A stretch of 34,261 nucleotides of DNA from an uncultured Frankineae bacterium (GTDB taxonomy: Bacteria; Actinomycetota; Actinomycetes; Mycobacteriales; SCTD01), in contig CADCUB010000091.1 in assembly GCA_902805775.1 (NCBI GenBank), positions 1 to 34,261 of the forward strand, read 5' to 3'. The notes below the pieces were generated by a model. The model did no database searches and was not told the DNA's origin. It saw nothing but the letters and a program-made list of their open reading frames with translations. Below are positions 28,390 through 34,261 of the stretch, piece after piece. Each line of letters starts with the position of its first letter. The first letter of the stretch is position 1. The position numbers were made by a program, and so were the translations under genes.

Positions 28390-29822
28390 CGGCCTCCGTA
28401 GACGGTCCGGCCCGCCACCTCGTCCTTGGCCAGGCGCCGGTTGAGGTGCAGCCCTTCGAGCGCGAACTCGAGCGCGGCGGCGGCGAGCCCCGGCGACTCC
28501 TGCTCGACACCGAGCCGGCCGAGCAGCGCTCCCAGCCCCGGGACGGTGCCGAGGCGGCCGAGCAGCTCGCCCGCCGGCACCAGGTCGCCCGTCTCGACGG
28601 TCGCGCCCTCCTCGAAGCGGCCCTGCAGGCCGCTCAGGTCGGTGCCGGCCAGCAGCGCGCGGAACGCGTCGGCGGTCGCGCGGCGCAGCAGGTGGTGGAG
28701 CACCTCGAGCTCGCGGCCCTCCTCGGCCGCCTCGAACTCGACCTTGCCGCGGGAGGCCTCGACGACCGACGGGAGGTCGCACACCCGCGCCACGGCCTGC
28801 GCCTCGCCGGTGATCGCCGCCCGGCGGACGGCGGAGGCCGCGACCGTCTCGGCCGCCGCCACAGCGAAGCGGGCGCTGACGCCGGAGCGCTGGTCGACCT
28901 GCGGCGACTCGCGCACCAGCCGGGTGTACCGCGCGACGACCTGCAGCAGGTGGTCGGGCACCACGACCTTGGTGCCCGGCCAGTCGAGCTGCGCCTCCTG
29001 GCGGACCAGCCGCACCTCGTCGGCGAGCTCGAGCGGGTAGTGCGTGCGCACCTCGGCGCCGAAGCGGTCCTTGAGCGGGGTGATGATGCGCCCGCGGTTG
29101 GTGTAGTCCTCGGGGTTGGCGGACGCGACGAGCAGCAGGTCGAGCGGCAGGCGCAGCGTGTAGCCGCGCACCTGGATGTCGCGCTCCTCCAGCACGTTGA
29201 GCAGCGAGACCTGGATGCGCTCGGCGAGGTCGGGCAGCTCGTTGACACTGAAGATCCCGCGGTTCGTGCGGGGGACGAGGCCGTAGTGCACCGTCTCGGG
29301 GTCGCCCAGGGTGCGGCCCTCGGCCACCTTGATCGGGTCGACGTCGCCGATGAGGTCGCCGACGGAGGTGTCGGGCGTCGCCAGCTTCTCGCCGTAGCGG
29401 TCGCTGCGGTGGCGCCAGGCGACCGGCGTCGCGTCGCCGTGGTCGGCGACCTGCCGGTGCCCCCACGGGCTGATGGGCGCGTACGGGTGCTCGTTGAGCT
29501 CGGAGCCGGCGAGCACCGGCGTCCACTCGTCGAGCAGGCCGACGAGCGTGCGGATGAGGCGGGTCTTGCCCTGCCCGCGCTCGCCGAGCAGCACCAGGTC
29601 GTGGCCGGCGAGCAGCGCCCGCTCGACCTGGGGCAGGACGGTGTCGTCGAAGCCGACGATGCCCGGGAACGCGGTCTCGCCGGCGGCCAGGCGGGCCAGG
29701 AGGTTGTCGCGGACCTCGGCCTTGACCGGCTTGAGGACGTGACCGCCGGCACGCAGCTCGCCGAGCGTCGTGGGCGCGGGGCGAGAGGCAGGGACGGGGG
29801 GAGAGGCGGGAGCGCTCGTCAC
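28386..29822 (-). CDS. MoxR/magnesium-chelatase-like AAA+ ATPase
   Basis: A 478-residue AAA+ protein starting at GTG 29822. Walker A is LLGERGQGKTRL (Lys86). The Walker B-like strand is RGIFSVNELPDL with Asn-Glu in place of the usual Asp-Glu, as in Mg-chelatase BchI/MoxR relatives. LLNVLEERDIQVRGYTLRLP is the helix-2 insert/pre-sensor region, SANPEDYTNRG carries the sensor 1 Asn, and ITPLKDRFGAEVRTHYP holds the arginine-finger area. Residues 330-478 are a helical lid and C-terminal domain. Its stop overlaps the VWA gene start, forming a typical ATPase-VWA pair. Confidence 0.9.
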   Translation of the reverse strand: MTSAPASPPVPASRPAPTTLGELRAGGHVLKPVKAEVRDNLLARLAAGETAFPGIVGFDDTVLPQVERALLAGHDLVLLGERGQGKTRLIRTLVGLLDEWTPVLAGSELNEHPYAPISPWGHRQVADHGDATPVAWRHRSDRYGEKLATPDTSVGDLIGDVDPIKVAEGRTLGDPETVHYGLVPRTNRGIFSVNELPDLAERIQVSLLNVLEERDIQVRGYTLRLPLDLLLVASANPEDYTNRGRIITPLKDRFGAEVRTHYPLELADEVRLVRQEAQLDWPGTKVVVPDHLLQVVARYTRLVRESPQVDQRSGVSARFAVAAAETVAASAVRRAAITGEAQAVARVCDLPSVVEASRGKVEFEAAEEGRELEVLHHLLRRATADAFRALLAGTDLSGLQGRFEEGATVETGDLVPAGELLGRLGTVPGLGALLGRLGVEQESPGLAAAALEFALEGLHLNRRLAKDEVAGRTVYGGR

Positions 29823-29828
29823 CGCCCG

Positions 29829-29834
29829 ACACTA
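29829..29834 (-). promoter_or_regulatory. Candidate -10 of the AAA-VWA operon (leaderless)
   Basis: TAGTGT on the minus strand, 6 nt before GTG 29822. Confidence 0.45.
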
Positions 29835-30006
29835 CGTCCGGGGAGCGCGACCGGCGAGCGCGGAGCGGGCGCTCGCGCAGGGCCGGCGCCGCCTCGGCTG
29901 GCGGCTGCACGACGGGTGTACCAGGGTGGGGACCGGGGCAACGCCGCCCAGACGGTGCAGCGCCCCGGACTTCCGTGGCGACCGGCTTGACCTTCCGGAG
30001 GAACGC

Positions 30007-31266
30007 ATGCAGCAGGTCCCCACGTCCACGCGCCGCGTCGGCATGGCCGTCGTCGGCCTCGGCGGAGCGGTGGCGACCACCGCCGTCGCGGGCCTCGAGC
30101 TGCTGCGCCTGGGCGCGGTCGGGGCCGAGGGGTTGCCGCTGGCGGACGTCGAGGTCGCCGGGCTGGTGCCGTACGAGGGCCTGCTCGTCGGGGGCTGGGA
30201 CCTCGACGACAGCGACCTCGCCAAGGCTGCGTCGGTGCACGGCGTGCTCGACCACCGGCAGATCGAGGTGGCCGGGCCCGGGCTCTCGCAGGTGAGGCCG
30301 TGGCCGGCCGCCGGTGACGAGGAGTTCTGCCGCAACGTCGTCGGCGGCAACACCGTCGTCGCGCAGGGCCGCCGCGCGCAGACCGAGGTCATCCGGGCCG
30401 ACCTGCGGCGCTTCCGCGAGACGGAGGCGCTCGACGGCTGCGTCGTCGTCAACCTCGCGAGCACCGAGCGCTGGCCCGACCTGACCGCCCCGGCGCTGCA
30501 GACGCCGGAGGCCTTCGAGGCCGGCCTCGACGCCGACGACCCCGCGATCAGCCCCGGCATGCTCTACGCCTACGCGGCCGTCATGGAGGACTGCGGCTAC
30601 GCGAACTTCACCCCGTCGCTGGCCGCCGACGCCCCGGCGCTCGTGACCCTCGCCGAGCAGCGGGGCGTCCCCGTGGCGGGCAAGGACGGCAAGACCGGCC
30701 AGACGATGATGAAGACCGTCCTGGCGCCGGCGTTCCGCAGCCGGGCGCTGCGCGTCGAGGGCTGGTACTCGACGAACATCCTGGGCAACCGCGACGGGCT
30801 CGCCCTCGACGACCCGGCCTCGCTCGCCAGCAAGATCGGCACGAAGGGCTCGGTGCTCGACAGCATCCTCGGCTACCCGGTCGAGGACCACGTCGTGCGG
30901 ATCGACTACTACCGCCCCCGCGGTGACCAGAAGGAGGCCTGGGACGCGATCGACCTCGTCGGCTTCCTCGGCCAGCGGATGCAGGTGAAGGTCGACTTCC
31001 AGTGCCGCGACTCCATCCTCGCCGCGCCGCTCGCGCTCGAGCTCGCGCGCCTGCTCGACCTCGCCCAGCAGCGGGGGGACGGCGGCGTGCAGGAGCACCT
31101 CGGCTGGTTCTTCAAGGCGCCCATGACGCGCGACGGCGCCTCGCCGGAGCACGCCCTGCACCGCCAGGAGCAGGCGCTGCTCACCTGGTTGGCCGGCGCC
31201 GCGCTCGCCGAGCCCGGCCCGGCCGTTCCGTCCGCCGACGAGGCCGCCCCGCAGACCCGGGCGTGA
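30007..31266 (+). CDS. Inositol-3-phosphate synthase
   Basis: A 419-residue protein starting at ATG 30007 with a GGAGG site. It carries the NAD-binding loop VVGLGGAVATTAVAG, FGGWDL-like VGGWDLDDSDL, VVNLASTE, and the family signature KDGKTGQTMMKTVLAP (about 226-241), then WYSTNILGNRDGLALDDP and VDFQCRDS. It isomerises glucose 6-phosphate to 1D-myo-inositol 3-phosphate. It is longer than M. tuberculosis Ino1 (367 residues) and belongs to the longer bacterial type, so it may serve a special pathway and not the general phosphatidylinositol/mycothiol supply. Its stop overlaps the next gene (GTGA). The 184 bp upstream (29823-30006) must hold the promoter, but no convincing one is visible. Confidence 0.92.
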   Translation: MQQVPTSTRRVGMAVVGLGGAVATTAVAGLELLRLGAVGAEGLPLADVEVAGLVPYEGLLVGGWDLDDSDLAKAASVHGVLDHRQIEVAGPGLSQVRPWPAAGDEEFCRNVVGGNTVVAQGRRAQTEVIRADLRRFRETEALDGCVVVNLASTERWPDLTAPALQTPEAFEAGLDADDPAISPGMLYAYAAVMEDCGYANFTPSLAADAPALVTLAEQRGVPVAGKDGKTGQTMMKTVLAPAFRSRALRVEGWYSTNILGNRDGLALDDPASLASKIGTKGSVLDSILGYPVEDHVVRIDYYRPRGDQKEAWDAIDLVGFLGQRMQVKVDFQCRDSILAAPLALELARLLDLAQQRGDGGVQEHLGWFFKAPMTRDGASPEHALHRQEQALLTWLAGAALAEPGPAVPSADEAAPQTRA

Positions 31267-32177
31267 CACGCACCGCCCTTCCGCCCCTGGCGGGCCTGTC
31301 CGACCTCCGGCCTCTGCTGCAGGAGGTCGGCGACGCGAAGCGGGTGCGCACCGCAGCTGCTCCGGGCTCGCTCGCCGAGCAGGCGTTCGGCCGGACCTGG
31401 ACCCGGCTGGTCGACGGCGAGGAGCCGGAGCGCGTCGCGCTGTCCGAGACCGCCGCCGCCGTGGCGCGGGCCCGGCTGGCCGGCATCGACGCAGCGGTCC
31501 TGCAGCGCGCCGGGCTGCGCCCCGACCAGGCGCTCGACGTGCTCCGCCGCGGGTTCGACGACGTGGCCGGCGCGGTCCCGGCGGGCGTGCGGGACCGGCT
31601 GCGCGACGCCCTGCCCGACGTCCGGCCCGCCGCGGGCGGTCCGCCCGATCTCGTCACTGCGCTGAACGCCCAGCCGCGGGCCGGTGCGACGGCCCCCGGC
31701 CGTCCCCGGCTGATCGTCGAGCCGCCCGAGTCGCACGGCGACCACTGCCTGACCGTCGCGGTCTACGGCGTCCTCGTGGCGCCGCTGGTCGGCGCTGACC
31801 CGGTCGTGGCGTTCCTGGTCGGGATCGCCCACCACCTGCACAACGTGACCCTGCCCGACGCCGGCTTCGCGGGGGAGGTGCTGCTCGGCGACCACCTGGG
31901 GGCCGTCATCGGCGAGCTCGAGCGGCAGGAGCTCGACCGCCTGCCCCGAGCGCTCGGTGAGCGGTTGCGTGCCGTCCTGCCCCTGCGCGCCGACGCCGTC
32001 GCCCCCGAGTCGCAGGCCTTCCACGCGGCCGACGTGCTGGACCGCGTGCTGCAGGTGCACCACCACGCCCGGGCGGCGGCCTTCACCGCCGACCAGGCGC
32101 TCGACGACCTGGAGCTCGTGCACGCGGGACCCGTGCAGGGCTTCCACCTCGACGTGCTGCGGTCCGCCGGCCTGTGA
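31263..32177 (+). CDS. HD-domain-like protein
   Basis: A 304-residue protein; GTG 31263 overlaps the synthase stop. Residues 1-150 are helical with no family I recognise. From about 155 on it looks like an HD-type helical metal site: PPESHGDHCLTVAVYG, then VGIAHHLHNVTLPDAGFAG, GDHLGAVIGELE and FHAADVLDRVLQVHHHARA. The His-His-x-His pair stands where the canonical His-Asp would be, so the metal site may be modified or the resemblance superficial. HD enzymes are phosphohydrolases. In this context dephosphorylation of an inositol phosphate would be sensible, but that is inference. Confidence 0.6.
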   Translation: MTRTALPPLAGLSDLRPLLQEVGDAKRVRTAAAPGSLAEQAFGRTWTRLVDGEEPERVALSETAAAVARARLAGIDAAVLQRAGLRPDQALDVLRRGFDDVAGAVPAGVRDRLRDALPDVRPAAGGPPDLVTALNAQPRAGATAPGRPRLIVEPPESHGDHCLTVAVYGVLVAPLVGADPVVAFLVGIAHHLHNVTLPDAGFAGEVLLGDHLGAVIGELERQELDRLPRALGERLRAVLPLRADAVAPESQAFHAADVLDRVLQVHHHARAAAFTADQALDDLELVHAGPVQGFHLDVLRSAGL

Positions 32178-33226
32178 GCGCTGCGACCGGAGCGGGCGTC
32201 GGAGGTGGCGCTGGAACGGCGCCGGTGCCGGTCGTCGACGGCATCCCGTACGCCCGCGCCGGTCGCGACGAGCTCCGCGTGCGGGTGGCCGCGCTGCTCG
32301 ACGCCGGCGACGTCGACGGCGCCCGGACCGCGCTGCTGGCCGACGCCGACGACTGGTGGGACGCCGCCCCGCCGCCGGACGAGCAGCTGGCCCGGGTCGC
32401 GGACGCGGCCACCCTGCGCGAGGCGATGGACCTGCTCGGCATGGGCCGGGTCGGCGACTACTTCGCCCACCGCTGGTCCGACCCGACCTACCTGGCCGGG
32501 CTCGCGCTGCTGCAGCAGCACTGGCCCGCCGAGCGCCCCGTCGTCGAGGTCGCCTGCGGCGCCGGGCACTTCCTGCGCGAGCTGGCGCAGCGCGGGCTGC
32601 ACGACCTGCTCGGCGTCGACGTCGTCTGGGCCAAGCTGTGGCTGGCCCAGCGCTTCGTCTGCCCGGGCGCGCGCTACGTCTGCGCCGACGTGACGGCGCT
32701 GCCCGACCTCGGGGTCACCGCGCCGGCGTACGTGCTGTGCCACGACGCGCTGTACTTCGTGCGCGACAAGGCCGCCGCGGCGCGCTCGATGCGGGCGCTG
32801 GCGGGCGAGGGCGGGACGGTCGTGGTCGGCCACGCGCACGTCGCCGACCCGCACGGCGACCCCGTGCCGGCGGCCGAGTACGCCCGCCTGCTGCAGGCAG
32901 ACCTCGCCTACGACGACGACGAGCTCACCCGGGCGCTGCTCGGCGGCCGGTCGCCGCGCGCCGCGCCGGTCACCTCGCTCGAGGCGTCGGAGGCCGTCGC
33001 GCTCGTCACCGGTGACCCCCTGGCGCCCGCCCCGCACGACCTCGGCCAGCCGGTCGGCCCGCTGCGCCTCAACCCGCTCTACGCGCAGGGGGCGCTGGTG
33101 TGGCCGAGCGAGCGCTACGCGCAGGAGTACGGCCCGCGCTCCGACTACCTCCCCGTCCGCGCCGAGCCGCTGCCGCCCGACGCCGCCCGGCGCCGGGTGC
33201 TCGTCGACCTGCCGGAGCGCTGGTGA
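32174..33226 (+). CDS. Class I SAM-dependent methyltransferase
   Basis: A 350-residue protein; GTG 32174 overlaps the upstream stop. About 110 N-terminal helical residues precede the Rossmann core: VVEVACGAGHFLRELA is motif I near 122-137, LLGVDVVWAKLWLAQRF motif II, YVCADVTALPDL motif III and YVLCHDALYFVRDKAA motif IV. GGTVVVGHAHVADPHGD forms the next strand. The C-terminal 120 residues with PLRLNPLYAQGALVWPSERY and DYLPVRAEPLP are an extra domain not usual for small methyltransferases and may bind the substrate. It may methylate an inositol-derived compound, judging only by the operon. Confidence 0.8.
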   Translation: MSAATGAGVGGGAGTAPVPVVDGIPYARAGRDELRVRVAALLDAGDVDGARTALLADADDWWDAAPPPDEQLARVADAATLREAMDLLGMGRVGDYFAHRWSDPTYLAGLALLQQHWPAERPVVEVACGAGHFLRELAQRGLHDLLGVDVVWAKLWLAQRFVCPGARYVCADVTALPDLGVTAPAYVLCHDALYFVRDKAAAARSMRALAGEGGTVVVGHAHVADPHGDPVPAAEYARLLQADLAYDDDELTRALLGGRSPRAAPVTSLEASEAVALVTGDPLAPAPHDLGQPVGPLRLNPLYAQGALVWPSERYAQEYGPRSDYLPVRAEPLPPDAARRRVLVDLPERW

Positions 33227-34209
33227 CCGGCTGGGGCATCGCCGGCTGCGGCTGGGTTGCCCGGGACCACGCGCTGCCCGGGCTGCGCGCGGCAGGCGGC
33301 CGGGTCGTCGCGCTGCACGACCGCTCGGCCGACGCGATGGCGCGCATGCCGGTCGACGCCGCGCGGTGCACCGACCTCGACGCCTTCCTCGCGACCCCCG
33401 GCCTGGACGCGGTCTACGTCGCCACGCCGAACGCCGCCCACCGGAGGCTCGTCGAGGCGGGCGCGGCGGCGGGCAAGGCGGTGCTGTGCGAGAAGCCGCT
33501 GGCGGCCGACCTGCCCGACGCCGAGGCGATCGTCGAGGCCGGTGAGGCCGCCGGCGTGCTCCTCGGGACGGCGTACGACCAGCGCTGGCACCCGGCGCAC
33601 GTCCGCCTGCGCGGACTGCTGTCCGACCTCGGGACCGTCACCGCCGTGCGCATCGTGTACTGCTGCTGGCTCCCCGCCGACTGGCAGTCACCGACCTCGT
33701 CGGCGGACGGCCTCCCGCACGACAACTGGCGCGCCGACCCGGCCGTCGCCGGCGGCGGCGCGGCGCTCGACCTGGCACCGCACGGGCTCGACCTCGTCGG
33801 CACGCTGCTCGGCGAGGACGTCGAGGACCTGCACGCTCTCGTGCAGACCCGCGTGCAGGACTACGCCGTCGACGACGGCGCGCTGCTGCACGGACGCACC
33901 GCAGGCGGGGTGCTGGTCGACCTGCACGTCGCCTACAACACCCCCGACGCCCTGCCGCGGCGGAGGCTCGAGGTCGTCGGCACGCGGGGGATGGCCGTCG
34001 CCGTCGACACCCTCGGCCAGACCGCCGGTGGGACGCTGACCCTGCTGACACCCGACCCCACCGACGTGCCGTTCGGCGACGGCTCGCCCTTCGAGGCGCA
34101 GTTCCGCGCCTTCTCGGCCGCCGTCGACGGCGACCGCACGGCCTGGCCCTACGACGCCGAGCGCGACCTGCGCCTGCACCGCCTGCTGCTGGAGGCGCTC
34201 ACCACATGA
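33223..34209 (+). CDS. Gfo/Idh/MocA family oxidoreductase
   Basis: A 328-residue protein; GTG 33223 overlaps the methyltransferase stop. The N-terminal Rossmann fold begins WGIAGCGWVARDHALPGL (GxGxxA-type loop), then LDAVYVATPNAAHRRLVEA and the conserved AVLCEKPLA with the EKP lysine. The C-terminal half has GGGAALDLAPHGLDLVGTLL, which gives the catalytic His of the family. Members oxidise or reduce sugars and cyclitols, including myo-inositol 2-dehydrogenase, so an inositol-type substrate fits the operon. The N-terminal loop and length are normal. Confidence 0.9.
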   Translation: MTGWGIAGCGWVARDHALPGLRAAGGRVVALHDRSADAMARMPVDAARCTDLDAFLATPGLDAVYVATPNAAHRRLVEAGAAAGKAVLCEKPLAADLPDAEAIVEAGEAAGVLLGTAYDQRWHPAHVRLRGLLSDLGTVTAVRIVYCCWLPADWQSPTSSADGLPHDNWRADPAVAGGGAALDLAPHGLDLVGTLLGEDVEDLHALVQTRVQDYAVDDGALLHGRTAGGVLVDLHVAYNTPDALPRRRLEVVGTRGMAVAVDTLGQTAGGTLTLLTPDPTDVPFGDGSPFEAQFRAFSAAVDGDRTAWPYDAERDLRLHRLLLEALTT

Positions 34210-34219
34210 AGGACCGCCC

Positions 34220-34261
34220 ATGACCGACCAGGTGACGACCTACGTCCAGCCGCACGCCGAC
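34220..34261 (+). CDS. Start of a further operon gene, 3' partial
   Basis: ATG 34220 follows a GGACC weak site 10 bases after the oxidoreductase stop and reads MTDQVTTYVQPHAD to the window edge. Fourteen residues are too few to assign a family; a TIM-barrel or metal-dependent enzyme is possible. An alternative ATG at 34206 gives only a 5-codon frame. Confidence 0.55.
   Translation, partial: MTDQVTTYVQPHAD

Noticed and set aside
26431..31269. A minus-strand open frame of about 1600 codons running through three genes
   Set aside because: Only the first part (26431-28389) has VWA-protein composition and motifs. The rest is an Arg/Gly/Pro-rich antisense or shifted reading of the AAA ATPase and inositol-phosphate synthase genes, as expected in GC-rich DNA.
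34206..34223. Five-codon ORF overlapping the oxidoreductase stop
   Set aside because: Too short and without its own support; the ATG at 34220 is the likelier start of the next gene.

Overview
The window reads as chromosomal DNA of a very GC-rich actinobacterium. Evidence: nearly every third codon position is G or C, GTG starts are abundant, and I saw no TAA stop codons. The block mazG - MOSC protein - eno - FtsB/DivIC - DUF501 - ppx resembles Mycobacterium tuberculosis Rv1021-Rv1026. I cannot name the genus. I see no insertion sequence, prophage, CRISPR array or rRNA.

Layout. (1) 1-6741, plus strand: housekeeping run with the tail of a parvulin-type foldase, MazG, a MOSC-domain protein, enolase, FtsB/DivIC, DUF501, an exopolyphosphatase/GppA-type phosphatase and a family 5 uracil-DNA glycosylase. 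(2) 6742-7040: non-coding stretch with a 10-bp-arm palindrome, a promoter and a possible 7-codon ORF. (3) 7041-10741, minus: a membrane GGDEF-EAL protein with degenerate GGDEF, coupled to an MFS exporter. (4) 10843-10916: an odd tRNA with anticodon UAA but class I shape. (5) 11030-18038: Bax-inhibitor-1 family protein, small hypothetical protein, thiolase, SGNH hydrolase, cystathionine beta-synthase, NAD(P)-binding epimerase and a divergent TetR regulator with its likely operators. (6) 18077-19324: cystathionine gamma-synthase. (7) 19370-25951: an accessory-looking cluster of sugar O-methyltransferase-like protein, GT61 glycosyltransferase, YcaO protein, GT2 glycosyltransferase, a cysteine desulfurase on the opposite strand and a second GT2. 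(8) 25948-29822, minus: small membrane protein, then a coupled MoxR-like AAA ATPase / VWA protein pair. (9) 30007 to the end, plus: a tightly coupled operon of inositol-3-phosphate synthase, HD-like protein, SAM methyltransferase, Gfo/Idh/MocA oxidoreductase and the start of another gene.

How the genes may work together. CBS and cystathionine gamma-synthase handle homocysteine/cystathionine/cysteine. The cysteine desulfurase could turn cysteine sulfur into persulfide next to a YcaO enzyme, a family that activates amides with ATP and in some cases installs sulfur. The mix of YcaO, glycosyltransferases and a sugar methyltransferase is the best candidate for an undescribed system. The inositol-phosphate operon at the right edge is the second: it could make a modified inositol or inositol-derived metabolite.

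A recurrent signal is an actinobacterial -10 hexamer (TAnnnT or CAnnnT) placed 6-8 nt before a start codon, with no room for a Shine-Dalgarno site. I find it at ten genes, which suggests extensive leaderless transcription, and I used it to choose starts.
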